A DNA stretch of 32,640 nt from Leptospira sp. (GTDB lineage: Bacteria; Spirochaetota; Leptospiria; Leptospirales; Leptospiraceae), in NCBI GenBank assembly GCA_009991425.1, contig JAACWH010000054.1, positions 31,293 through 63,932 of the forward strand. Reading direction: 5' to 3'. This document shows, one piece after another, positions 1 through 7,811 of the stretch. The position numbers and the translations under genes are program-made. The stretch's first letter is position 1. Every line of letters starts with the position of its first letter. Below the pieces are notes generated by a model. That model was not told the origin of the DNA. It made no database searches and was given only the letters and a program-made list of their open reading frames with translations.

Positions 1-247
1 CATGGATCAATCTAGAAATATAGGATTCAGTAGAATGGTAGGGAATCCCCGCCATAGGAATTGCATTTTGTCTTTTGGTAAGGGCAATGTCTAAAATTTT
101 GGCAGCGTCTTTGGCATCTTCCAAGAACATTTCATAGAAATCACCCATACGGAAGAATAGAATTGCATCGGGGTATTTGGATTTGATCTCCAAATACTGT
201 CGCATAACGGGAGTATCAAGGGCTTCTTTAGGAAATTCGTTTGGCAT
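1..247 (-). CDS. mutS: DNA mismatch repair protein MutS, N-terminal part (cut by window edge)
   Basis: Only the first 82 or so codons are inside the window; the rest lies beyond base 1. The visible protein begins [18 protein letters not shown] and carries the MutS mismatch-recognition domain I signature: the [11 protein letters not shown] segment followed by [16 protein letters not shown]. The GDFYEMF stretch contains the Phe-x-Glu pair that in this family stacks on and contacts the mismatched base. MutS recognises mismatches and recruits MutL. The ATG at 245-247 lies inside the 3' end of the upstream eutC-trpF gene (20-base overlap), so translation is probably coupled. Identification is firm; nothing can be said about the ATPase domain. 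Confidence 0.95.
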   Translation of the reverse strand, partial: MPNEFPKEALDTPVMRQYLEIKSKYPDAILFFRMGDFYEMFLEDAKDAAKILDIALTKRQNAIPMAGIPYHSTESYISRLIH

Positions 248-1631
248 TTTGAATAAATTGCAATATTTTCTCTCTGGACTGATGACCTGGCTTGTCTTCC
301 ACACCAGATGCAACATCAACACCCCAAGGATGTAATTGAGAAACTGCTAATCCCACATTTTCGGGATTCAGTCCACCTGCAAGTAGATACTTACCTGGAA
401 AATTCTGAATCTCATCCCAGGCAAATGTTTCGCCAGTTCCACCACCCTTGTCTTTGCTGGGGCTATCTATAACCAATAACTGATCAAGCTTAAAGGGTAG
501 TTCAGAAAGTTGCTTAGTCTCTTCGGCAGTTATTGATGGAAGAATAGGATAGGATGATATCAACTTTTCCCATTTCCCTTCCAGCAGCGAATCAGAATAA
601 ACCAATTGAATATAATCAGGCTGAATAGAATGATAGGCTTGCTCTATCTCTTCTATGGGATTTTGAAATGCAAGGATAACTATCTTCACATCCTTAGAGT
701 ATCTATCATTCGCTAGGCGAATCTCTTGAGAAATTTCTTTCGCCAGCTGTAGATTTATATTTCTTTTGCTTTTGAGAGAGAGGTTTAATCCAATTAAATC
801 AGCTCCCATCTCAACAATGTAGACTGCATCTTCGGAATTTCTAACTCCACAAATTTTAACCTTAGTTTTAAATTCCAAAATATTTGAACCACCACTTCTA
901 TCTTTCAAATTTACACCAGAAAGCTTTAATTGCAAGGCTTCCTTCATTAGATAGAATAATTTTTGAGCAGCCCTTATCGGAGCCAGTCCCTCTGGGCGTA
1001 TATTCGAGATACAATTTCGCGAATCATCTGTTAGACCAAGTCTTGGTTGGTATGTAAGATAAACACCCATCGAATCTGGAGAAGAGAGTCCTGGTCTTTC
1101 GCCAACTAATAGAATTCCAAGATCAAGATTAAATCTTGAACCCAAATCATCAATGATGGCAACTCTTCCATTTTGAATACAGAAAAAATGAATTTCAATC
1201 CCTGCGATTCCATCCTTTTGATTTGTAAGGCTTAGAAATATTTTTAAAAATTCTATAGCATGCTTGCTGATTGCTTGGGAGCTAAGTCCGTTTGTAATTG
1301 CAATTCCTACTTGAAGCTTAGTCCTATCTTGATCTATGGAAATAGAAGTATCAAATAATTTTCTACCTAAATCAGGTCTTGTAAGATAGATATCCAAATT
1401 CTTCGCCTGGGAGTACAACATAATACTTTTGGTTTGTAAATTTTCATTTAAATCAGATTGGAATTGTTCCCAATTTATTTCTTTATAGAGTGAATCTTTC
1501 GCTTTGGCAAAGGCGAGTTCAAATGCCAAGAGATCCTGAGTTCTTAGCGATCTACCTGAACGACCTAATCCAATTCTAGCATCAGTGAATTGTTTCCATT
1601 CATTCCATGAATCTCGTGGGTGCAGGCTCAT
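228..1631 (-). CDS. eutC-trpF: Fusion protein: ethanolamine ammonia-lyase small subunit (EutC) + phosphoribosylanthranilate isomerase (TrpF)
   Basis: One open frame of 467 codons holds two complete enzymes. Residues about 10-243 are Eut[11 protein letters not shown] near residue 20, [11 protein letters not shown] (177-187), then YLTYQPRLG and [12 protein letters not shown] (205-216), ending in the usual SGVNLKD. Residues about 256-467 are TrpF: KICGVRN with the catalytic Cys (261), the catalytic Asp in VIDS (389), the phosphate-binding GGGTGETF (397-403), [10 protein letters not shown] and DVASGVE. A linker of about 12 residues joins them with no stop codon. EutC with EutB cleaves ethanolamine to acetaldehyde and ammonia using adenosylcobalamin; TrpF catalyses the third step of tryptophan synthesis. 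I know of no reason for these activities to be linked. An in-frame TTG at 876-878, ten bases after GGTGG, could also start a separate TrpF of about 216 residues. The gene follows eutB by 9 bases or so and overlaps mutS by 20. Confidence 0.93.
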   Translation of the reverse strand: MSLHPRDSWNEWKQFTDARIGLGRSGRSLRTQDLLAFELAFAKAKDSLYKEINWEQFQSDLNENLQTKSIMLYSQAKNLDIYLTRPDLGRKLFDTSISIDQDRTKLQVGIAITNGLSSQAISKHAIEFLKIFLSLTNQKDGIAGIEIHFFCIQNGRVAIIDDLGSRFNLDLGILLVGERPGLSSPDSMGVYLTYQPRLGLTDDSRNCISNIRPEGLAPIRAAQKLFYLMKEALQLKLSGVNLKDRSGGSNILEFKTKVKICGVRNSEDAVYIVEMGADLIGLNLSLKSKRNINLQLAKEISQEIRLANDRYSKDVKIVILAFQNPIEEIEQAYHSIQPDYIQLVYSDSLLEGKWEKLISSYPILPSITAEETKQLSELPFKLDQLLVIDSPSKDKGGGTGETFAWDEIQNFPGKYLLAGGLNPENVGLAVSQLHPWGVDVASGVEDKPGHQSREKILQFIQNAKRIS

Positions 1632-1640
1632 AATAAAAAC

Positions 1641-3014
1641 TTAGAGAAAAGGTTCTGCAAGTAAAGGGGATTTTTGGTTGGATAGAATTCCTTGTTCTTG
1701 GTTGTAAATTCCCATTTCATTGAGCCAAGTTTCGAATTCAGGAGCTGGCTTTTTATTTAAAATTTTGCGAAGGTAAAGGGCGTCATGAAATGATGTTGAT
1801 TGGTAATTTAGCATGATATCATCCGCTCCTGGAATTCCCATGATGAAATTACAACCTGCTAGACCTAGTAAACTTAAGAGTCCATCCATGTCATCTTGGT
1901 CTGCGTCTGCATGGTTCGTATAACATACATCACATCCCATGGGAAGGCCAAGTAATTTTGCAGAAAAATGATCTTCTAGTCCTGCTCTCAAAATTTGTTT
2001 TCCATTGTAAAGGTATTCAGGGCCGATGAAACCAACGACAGTATTGACTAGGAAGGGATCGAATTTCTTGGCAACTGCATAAGCTCTTACTTCACAGGTT
2101 TGTTGGTCTACTCCGTGGTGAGCATTGGCAGAAAGAGCCGATCCTTGTCCTGTCTCAAAATACATAATTTGCTTGGAATGTTTATTTCTATTTAGACTTA
2201 ATCCAGCCTCCCAGCCTTCTTGCAGTAATTTCAAATTGATTCCAAAGGATTGGTTCAGCTTCTCAGTTCCACCAATGGATTGAAAAACTAAATCCACAGG
2301 CTCACCTAATTGAATCACTTCGATTGTATTTGTAATATGTGTAAGTACACAACTCTGTGTGGGGATTTTATATTTATTTCTAAGGCCTTCCAATAGGTTC
2401 AATAGTCTTCTAACGGTCTCAATGTTATCAGTTGCTGGATTGATTCCTATCATAGCGTCACCGCTAGCATAGGATAAACCGTCTATCGTAGATGCCAATA
2501 TTCCTTTTGCATCATCACTGGGATGATTGGGTTGTAAACGAGTCGAGAATCTATCTTTCATTCCCACAGTGCTTCTAAATTGAGTGATGATTTGGATTTT
2601 AGATGCAATTAAAATTAAATCTTGGTTTCGCATGAGTTTCGAAACTGCGGCTACCATTTCAGGAGTAAGAGCATTCTTTAATTGATTCAGTTTCGAACTA
2701 TCACATTCATCTGTTAATAAGTAGTCTCGCAAATCTGCTACAGTCATATGAGAGATCGCTTGAAAATTGACTTTATCGTGGGAATCAATAATCAGTCTTG
2801 TAACTTCATCTTCCTCATAAGGAATGATTAGATCTTCTAAGAATTTTTTAAGTGGAACTTCTGAAAGAGCCATCTTAGCAGCGACTCTTTCTTCTAGGGT
2901 ACTTGCAATAATTCCTGCTAATGCATCTCCCGATCTCGCAGGGCTTGCTTTGGCAAGAAGCTCTTTAAGGTTAGTAAAAGTATAAGTCTTATGTCCTAAG
3001 ATACTTCTGTACAT
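1641..3014 (-). CDS. eutB: Ethanolamine ammonia-lyase large subunit
   Basis: This is the catalytic subunit of the adenosylcobalamin-dependent lyase that converts ethanolamine to acetaldehyde and ammonia. About 457 residues, matching the normal EutB length. Family hallmarks are present throughout: LLAKASPARSGDALAGI at the N-terminus, ASGDAMIGINPATD, IPTQSCVLTHIT, the YFETGQGSALSANAHHG block, VNTVVGFIGPEYLYNG, the CDVCYTNHADADQDDMD segment and GADDIMLNYQSTSFHD. I chose the ATG at 3012-3014 (protein MYRSILGHKTY); a TTG three codons upstream (3021-3023) is also in frame but has no visible ribosome-binding site. It sits between a TetR-type regulator and the eutC-trpF fusion. No eutA reactivase, aldehyde dehydrogenase or microcompartment shell genes are in the window. 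Confidence 0.95.
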   Translation of the reverse strand: MYRSILGHKTYTFTNLKELLAKASPARSGDALAGIIASTLEERVAAKMALSEVPLKKFLEDLIIPYEEDEVTRLIIDSHDKVNFQAISHMTVADLRDYLLTDECDSSKLNQLKNALTPEMVAAVSKLMRNQDLILIASKIQIITQFRSTVGMKDRFSTRLQPNHPSDDAKGILASTIDGLSYASGDAMIGINPATDNIETVRRLLNLLEGLRNKYKIPTQSCVLTHITNTIEVIQLGEPVDLVFQSIGGTEKLNQSFGINLKLLQEGWEAGLSLNRNKHSKQIMYFETGQGSALSANAHHGVDQQTCEVRAYAVAKKFDPFLVNTVVGFIGPEYLYNGKQILRAGLEDHFSAKLLGLPMGCDVCYTNHADADQDDMDGLLSLLGLAGCNFIMGIPGADDIMLNYQSTSFHDALYLRKILNKKPAPEFETWLNEMGIYNQEQGILSNQKSPLLAEPFL

Positions 3015-3030
3015 ACCATCCAAAATGGAA

Positions 3031-3654
3031 TTATGATTCGTTTACGTCTAGTAGAATTGCTTTGCTTCCATAGTGCATAAACTTAAGAAAATTATCTTCC
3101 ATCTCAAGAATTTCTTCTTTGGATTTTTTGTTCTTAATCATTTCTACAAATATGTTTAAGAAGAAGGATACTAGATTACGTATAAAAAAGTCATGAGTTA
3201 CTAAGGATTGCATCCCTTTGTGCTCTTTATAGTAATTGATTTGGCGGATATTCAATTGAGTGATTCTTTCTGTAAAGTTTTCTAGAAAATTATTAAATGC
3301 AGAGCCATTTGAGTGAAATAGTAAAAGGTCTAGAATATCACGGTTCTCATCTACAAAAAATAAAATTACATTGAATCGACTCTTAAGGGTCTCATAACTG
3401 AAATTCAATCTCTTTTCTACATGGTCATCGCTAGAAATTTGACCGAGTCCATTTTCTATCGATGAAATAATTGATTTTACTAATTCTTCTAATATTCCTT
3501 CTTTATTGGTGAAGTAATTGTATATATTGCTGGTTGAAACATTTGCTTTTTTAGCAATTTTACGCATAGAAGCTCTATCGAAACCTACTTCAAGAAATTC
3601 TTCCTTAGCAGAGTTGAGTATACTGAGTTTAGTGGATTCTTTCGGTGTTTGCAT
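3031..3654 (-). CDS. TetR/AcrR-family transcriptional regulator
   Basis: 207 residues with a typical TetR N-terminal helix-turn-helix at about residues 10-55: ILNSAKEEFLEVGFDRASMR, then IAKKANVSTSNIYNYFTNKE. The C-terminal ligand-binding part is helical and not recognisable to a ligand class. It is the first gene of a compact minus-strand group: its stop is 7-16 bases from the eutB start, depending on the eutB codon chosen. By context it probably regulates its own promoter and the ethanolamine genes. That would differ from the AraC-type EutR and the EutV/EutW two-component regulators known elsewhere. The ATG at 3652-3654 has a close AGGA. A short palindrome and a candidate promoter lie just upstream. 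Confidence 0.9.
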   Translation of the reverse strand: MQTPKESTKLSILNSAKEEFLEVGFDRASMRKIAKKANVSTSNIYNYFTNKEGILEELVKSIISSIENGLGQISSDDHVEKRLNFSYETLKSRFNVILFFVDENRDILDLLLFHSNGSAFNNFLENFTERITQLNIRQINYYKEHKGMQSLVTHDFFIRNLVSFFLNIFVEMIKNKKSKEEILEMEDNFLKFMHYGSKAILLDVNES

Positions 3655-3661
3655 AATTCCT

Positions 3662-3672
3662 GAACGCTGTTC
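3662..3672. promoter_or_regulatory. Candidate operator: short palindrome before the TetR gene
   Basis: GAAC-GCT-GTTC is a perfect inverted repeat (4+4 bases, 3-base centre) eight bases upstream of the TetR start codon and just downstream of the candidate -10 box. The position suits a repressor site for autoregulation. The arms are short enough to occur by chance, so this is a weak call. Confidence 0.25.
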
Positions 3673-3677
3673 CTTTA

Positions 3678-3708
3678 CGTATATGATTCTTTCCTTTAGA
3701 ACTGTAAA
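3678..3708 (-). promoter_or_regulatory. Candidate promoter for the TetR-eutB-eutC/trpF-mutS group
   Basis: On the minus strand TTTACA (3703-3708) matches five of six -35 bases and TATACG (3678-3683) four of six -10 bases, with a 19-base spacer. It lies in the 62-base gap between folC and the TetR gene. The spacer is longer than the ideal 17, so confidence is low. Confidence 0.3.
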
Positions 3709-3716
3709 TAAAAATT

Positions 3717-4910
3717 TTACTTATCTATAAAGATTTCTTTCAGAAGTTTATACACTCTAAAGCTTCCACAAACGAGAGTTGGTCTTAGTTTTTTTTGATT
3801 GTTTGATATGAGTTTGATCCATTCATTTTCATTTAAAACTGGAATCGTATTTTTCGTTTTTTCTATTGAGAAGGGAGCAAAAATGGTGGAATATATTTTG
3901 TCTGTGTTTTCAAAATTTTGAAGTAAGCTGATTATACCTTCCACATCTTTATCAGGAAGAATAGATACCACACAATCCCAAACAATTCCTGGATAGATTC
4001 TAGCTAGATCAGCTATTAGGTTGGAACAGGCTCCAGGATTATGAGCTGTATCGTAAATGAGAAGAGGTGAATCATTGATTACTTCCAACCTACCAAGCGG
4101 TTTGGAAAAGAAATCCCAATCAGCTTCTTGAATAGATTGATCTATAGGAATGGATTCCTTAGCAATAATATACTTAGCAAATTCATAGGATGTCTGTAAA
4201 TAGTTATTGGATTTTATTTCCTTTGGAAAAATTTCTAAGGCTATAGAATTTTGTTTACAAAAATCTAAAAGTATTTCTTTTAGAGCAGCATTCATAGGAT
4301 CTAAAGCATATATGTTTTTTGTGAAGCTTCCGCATATTCCCAATTTTTCTAAAAGAATTTTTTCTTTAGTTGATCCAAGTATTTGTAAATGATCTAAATC
4401 GATCTTTGTTAGAATAACTGTATCAGCATTTACTAATTTTGTTGCATCCAATCTTCCACCTAAGCCTGCTTCCCATATTTCGAAATCTAATTTTTTCTTA
4501 TCGAATACCAATAAACAGAATAGAGTGAATATTTCAAAATAGGAGAACTCTGTGAGTCTTGAGCGAGTTTCTTTACTTAATGATTTCAATATGGAATCTA
4601 GCTCATATTCTTGTACGGATTGTCCGTTGATTTGTATTCTTTCAAGAGCATGAATAAGATGGGGTGAGGTATAAACCCCTACTGAGTAATTGTATTTCAG
4701 AATTAAGCTTAGATAATGTGCTAGACTTCCTTTACCATTTGTTCCAACAATTGAAAATCTTTTCTTGGGTCTGAAATTGAATTCGATTTTTTTAAGAAAT
4801 TCTTCAAAAGGTTTTAAACTATAACCTTTTAATGAATAGAAATTTCTAGTTTTCTCCATGTTGGGTAGGGATTCTACAAACTCTATAAATTTTGTATCAG
4901 TAGGTAGCAT
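3717..4910 (-). CDS. folC: Bifunctional folylpolyglutamate synthase / dihydrofolate synthase
   Basis: 397 residues of the Mur-ligase-like FolC family, which adds glutamate to dihydropteroate and folates in an ATP-dependent reaction in the cytoplasm. The sequence shows the P-loop GTNGKGS (about residues 57-63), VGVYTSPHL with ERIQING, the IWEAGLGGRLDATKL motif that contacts Mg-ATP, TKIDLDHLQILG, and YDTAHNPGA in the C-terminal domain. Length is near normal for the family (about 400-430). It follows aroE by 15 bases on the same strand, so the two are probably co-transcribed. The ATG at 4908-4910 is used. Confidence 0.95.
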   Translation of the reverse strand: MLPTDTKFIEFVESLPNMEKTRNFYSLKGYSLKPFEEFLKKIEFNFRPKKRFSIVGTNGKGSLAHYLSLILKYNYSVGVYTSPHLIHALERIQINGQSVQEYELDSILKSLSKETRSRLTEFSYFEIFTLFCLLVFDKKKLDFEIWEAGLGGRLDATKLVNADTVILTKIDLDHLQILGSTKEKILLEKLGICGSFTKNIYALDPMNAALKEILLDFCKQNSIALEIFPKEIKSNNYLQTSYEFAKYIIAKESIPIDQSIQEADWDFFSKPLGRLEVINDSPLLIYDTAHNPGACSNLIADLARIYPGIVWDCVVSILPDKDVEGIISLLQNFENTDKIYSTIFAPFSIEKTKNTIPVLNENEWIKLISNNQKKLRPTLVCGSFRVYKLLKEIFIDK

Positions 4911-4925
4911 AGTTTTACGAAATAG

Positions 4926-5894
4926 TTAATTATTTAATTTTGAATATAGTAAATTTCTAACTTTATCAATTAAATTAGAATTAGGTGAAGTCTTTGTAAA
5001 TAATTCATGTTGTCGTATGGCTTGGTAGAGAAGCATTTCAATTCCATAAATTATATCTGCTCCTTTTTTCTTTGCTTCTTGTATAAGAACTGTTTCTTGG
5101 GGATTATAAACAATGTCAAATACTGTCATAGAAGACGAAATGAAATTTGAAGGAAGAAAAGACTTTTGCTCTTTTCCTAACATCCCCAGTGGAGTTGTGT
5201 GTATGATTAATTGAACTGTATTTTGAATGGAAGATAGATTTGAAATTTCAATAGCTTTTGCTATAGCATCTTCTTTTTGATTCAAATCGGAAGCGAGTCG
5301 CTTAGAAGTATCGGTGTTTCTGGAAACTATCCATAATTGATTTTTCTTTTTAGTTGGATCTAACGAAGAATCATTTTTATCTGAAGAATTAGAACTTTCA
5401 TCTGAATCTATATTCAATTTTGTTTTAGTCTTATTCCATTCTTCTAATATAGCAAAGCTAATTCCTCTCGCAGAACCACCGCTTCCGCAAATAAGAATAT
5501 TATTTTCATTATCTCTCTTTAGAAAGGAAGAGTGATCTTTTTCAATGGAAGCAACTGCCCCAATTCCATCGGTGTTGTAACTATGTATTTTTCCATTTTG
5601 GAAAACTAAGGTATTTGATGATTTCATTACTTCGCTGTAAGAATCGCGACTATCTGCAATCTCATAAGCCCATTCTTTATAAGGAATAGTTACAGAAAGT
5701 CCTTCCAATCCATAATCATGCAGTGTAAGTAGTTCTTGTTTGGTTGGATTTTTTTTATCAAAAACTAAATATACATAATCTAAATTTAGATCTTGGTAGA
5801 ATTGATTATGTATTGTGGGAGAGAGTGTATGAGAGAGAGGATTACCTAAAATTCCAAGAATTTTCGTGCCATTTGAAAAGGAATGAGGTTTCAT
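4926..5894 (-). CDS. aroE: Shikimate dehydrogenase (NADP+)
   Basis: Catalyses NADPH-dependent reduction of 3-dehydroshikimate to shikimate in aromatic amino-acid synthesis. Visible: the substrate-binding segment LGNPLSHTLSPTIHN (16-30), catalytic Lys73 in SVTIPYKE, the catalytic Asp109 in YNTDG, and the nucleotide-binding loop ICGSGGSARG (135-144). At 322 residues it is longer than the usual 270-290 because of a Ser/Asp/Lys-rich insertion at about residues 154-184, between the first strand-helix unit of the NADP domain and the WIVSRNTDTSKRL segment. The insertion looks like a flexible loop and leaves the catalytic residues intact. The gene heads the aroE-folC pair and diverges from a plus-strand membrane protein gene 59 bases away. 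Confidence 0.95.
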   Translation of the reverse strand: MKPHSFSNGTKILGILGNPLSHTLSPTIHNQFYQDLNLDYVYLVFDKKNPTKQELLTLHDYGLEGLSVTIPYKEWAYEIADSRDSYSEVMKSSNTLVFQNGKIHSYNTDGIGAVASIEKDHSSFLKRDNENNILICGSGGSARGISFAILEEWNKTKTKLNIDSDESSNSSDKNDSSLDPTKKKNQLWIVSRNTDTSKRLASDLNQKEDAIAKAIEISNLSSIQNTVQLIIHTTPLGMLGKEQKSFLPSNFISSSMTVFDIVYNPQETVLIQEAKKKGADIIYGIEMLLYQAIRQHELFTKTSPNSNLIDKVRNLLYSKLNN

Positions 5895-5953
5895 TGTTTA
5901 AAAGGATAGACTACAAAACGTTTTTGTATAGAATAGTAAAAAAAAAGAGAAAC

Positions 5954-6310
5954 ATGGCAAATTACTACATTTTTCCCCCTTTAGGTGCTCCGTCCTCACC
6001 TTGGACTTCTATCGTTGATATTATTTTCTTCCTCGGCGCTAATGCTTTGGTCGCATGGTACTACTATTACTATCTCAAGAAAGATTTACTTGGTAAATTT
6101 TGGGGAGCAATGCTAGTTTCTGCTATTGGTGCATTAATTGTCTTTGCATTGCTTCAGAATTTCATCCGGGAAGTAATTATGTGGCTCATGTCACCTAAGA
6201 TTGGTTCGACTCAGCTATCGAATGTAAACTTGATCGCTATTTTTTTGGGAGGCTTTATCGCTCTCTACCTTATGAATCGGATCAACCACAACAAAGAGCG
6301 ACGAGATTAG
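5954..6310 (+). CDS. Small integral membrane protein of unknown function
   Basis: 118 residues starting MANYYIFPPLGAPSSPW. Three hydrophobic segments are visible at about residues 19-41, 49-72 and 90-110; the first ends in a run of Tyr residues before KKDLLGKF, and the tail is charged (NHNKERRD). I do not recognise the family. The open frame extends further upstream, but that part runs antisense inside aroE and has no membrane or domain features, so the ATG at 5954 after a weak GAGA site is preferred. It is a lone plus-strand gene whose last 96 bases also encode the C-terminus of the convergent glycosyltransferase gene. Confidence 0.75.
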   Translation: MANYYIFPPLGAPSSPWTSIVDIIFFLGANALVAWYYYYYLKKDLLGKFWGAMLVSAIGALIVFALLQNFIREVIMWLMSPKIGSTQLSNVNLIAIFLGGFIALYLMNRINHNKERRD

Positions 6311-7066
6311 CTTCTCGTCTCTTCCTAATTCATAGAGTTTAAGATACTTTAGGAAATTATAATAGGCTCCTAGAATTGCTATAACAATTCCTACAGAACC
6401 ATCTAAGAAACCCAATCGAATAAAATACATCCAGAAGAATTTATAATAGGATTTTAGTATTGCTTTCGTAATTCCAGATCTTTTGCCAGATTTAAATTTC
6501 TCAATTGCAAATAAGGTCGAATAACGATTGATAAATGCTAGGTGGTCTGAAATATTCTTATAGGAATAATGGAAGAGGGCAGATTTTAATTCTTTAGAGT
6601 TCCCTTTAATTTCCACAGTTTCATGAACTAGAATCCCAGCAAAATTCCCTTTTCGTTTATGAAACAGTCGAACTTGGTAATTGGGATACCAACCACTGTG
6701 GCGGATCCATTTCTTAAGGTAGTAAGTTAGTCTTGGAATTGCAAAAGCTGAATATCTTTCAAAATCCTCTACCTTCATGGAAAGCAACTCTTCCTTCAAA
6801 GCAGGGCTTACAACCTCATCTGCATCTAAGGCAAGTATCCAATCATTTTTTGCAAGTGAGATTGCATGGTTCTTTTGGTTGATGTAATTATCAAATTTTC
6901 TATAAGAAACTTTTGCTTTATATTTTTTAGCAATCGATAGAGTGTCGTCGGTTGAGCCTGAATCTACGACGATAATTTCGTCGGCGAATTCTAATTGAGA
7001 TAAACAGTTTTCTAAATTGTCTTCTTCGTTAAATGTGATAATACAAACTGAAAGAGGGATGTGCAT
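6215..7066 (-). CDS. Family 2 glycosyltransferase (LPS-core WaaE/KdtX-like)
   Basis: 283 residues with a GT-A fold signature: SVCIITFNEEDNLENC at the N-terminus, IIVVDSGSTDDT (31-42) and the metal/nucleotide-sugar DxD motif as LDADE (80-84). The middle block WYPNYQVRLFHKRKG followed by HETVEIKG is typical of the WaaE/KdtX group of lipopolysaccharide-core glucosyltransferases. The role is therefore probably addition of a sugar to lipopolysaccharide at the inner membrane; the exact donor and acceptor cannot be read from sequence. It starts 4 bases after the stop of the ATPase gene upstream. The last 31 codons overlap the convergent membrane-protein gene, and that tail has no recognisable motif. 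Confidence 0.88.
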   Translation of the reverse strand: MHIPLSVCIITFNEEDNLENCLSQLEFADEIIVVDSGSTDDTLSIAKKYKAKVSYRKFDNYINQKNHAISLAKNDWILALDADEVVSPALKEELLSMKVEDFERYSAFAIPRLTYYLKKWIRHSGWYPNYQVRLFHKRKGNFAGILVHETVEIKGNSKELKSALFHYSYKNISDHLAFINRYSTLFAIEKFKSGKRSGITKAILKSYYKFFWMYFIRLGFLDGSVGIVIAILGAYYNFLKYLKLYELGRDEKLISSLFVVVDPIHKVESDKASQKNSDQVYIR

Positions 7067-7070
7067 TGAA

Positions 7071-7811
7071 TTAATTGGTTCTTTTACTTTTGAAATCTAA
7101 ACTCAATGGTATCTCCAATCGAGCCGTTGTGGTTTCATCTCCAATAATTATTCGAAAGTAGTTAGGATCTATTCCTTCCCCTTTAAGCATAATGAGAATC
7201 AAAGCAAGTCCAAGACCAGCTCCCTCCGCATTGTCTGCATTGTCCATATAAAATTGCGCGATGTCATCATAACCCATGCCTTTTTCCAATTTCTCTCGGA
7301 TAGACTTTTCTTCTTGCTTGGCAATAGGTGTATTGTTTACAACTTCAACTGTGATTCCATCAACATTGTAATTGAAATTGATTAGGCAGTAGTAACCTTT
7401 CTTTTTGGCTTTATTGCCAAATTCATCCGACATTGCCTCACTGAAGGACGCTTTGTACTCAACTAGACCTTTGCTGTAGTGTTCTGGATTTGTGATGTCA
7501 AATCCTCTTTCTTCAAAAAAAATTCTTTTTTGGTTTGCCTTGCAGGCATTTATAGCGAGTTCTTTTATTATGGTATATAGAGTTGGCACTAGGGTCGCAT
7601 GTGTTAACCTGTCCAAAATGAGCTCAATAGCTTTTTGTATATTTTCCTCTACGCTCTTGGAGACCTTATGGGTCTTTAAAGATAGAATTTTGCCATTTTC
7701 TATCGTTAATTTGATATGGTCTGAGATTTCTTTGGTTTCCACTTTACCCATAATTCGCTTCAATTCCTTCAACTGTTCAAATAAATCTTGGAAAAAAAAC
7801 CTTTTTTTCAT
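7071..7811 (-). CDS. GHKL-type ATP-binding protein (histidine-kinase-like ATPase without HisKA)
   Basis: 246 residues. The Bergerat ATP-binding fold is indicated by an N-box, IIKELAINACKAN (81-93, with Glu84 and Asn88), and a G-box, EGAGLGLALILIML (196-209). No phospho-acceptor histidine domain, sensor domain or membrane segment is present, and the usual DxGxG box is replaced by NNTPI (159-163). It may be an anti-sigma-factor-type kinase or a partner histidine kinase rather than a complete sensor kinase. The ATG at 7809-7811 gives MKKRFFFQDLF; a second ATG at 7749-7751 is possible and would avoid overlap with the divergent gene. It appears co-transcribed with the glycosyltransferase. Confidence 0.8.
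   Translation of the reverse strand: MKKRFFFQDLFEQLKELKRIMGKVETKEISDHIKLTIENGKILSLKTHKVSKSVEENIQKAIELILDRLTHATLVPTLYTIIKELAINACKANQKRIFFEERGFDITNPEHYSKGLVEYKASFSEAMSDEFGNKAKKKGYYCLINFNYNVDGITVEVVNNTPIAKQEEKSIREKLEKGMGYDDIAQFYMDNADNAEGAGLGLALILIMLKGEGIDPNYFRIIIGDETTTARLEIPLSLDFKSKRTN

Noticed and set aside
5744..5953. In-frame upstream extension of the 118-residue membrane protein
   Set aside because: It runs antisense within the conserved start of aroE, has no domain or membrane features, and the ATG at 5954 begins exactly where the membrane protein character starts.
6200..6215. tRNA T-loop-like GGTTCGAC
   Set aside because: It lies inside two coding frames and no acceptor stem or anticodon arm can be built around it.
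7492..7787. Long N-terminal extension of the exported amidohydrolase-like protein
   Set aside because: It is antisense to the conserved ATPase gene and would bury the signal peptide inside the chain.
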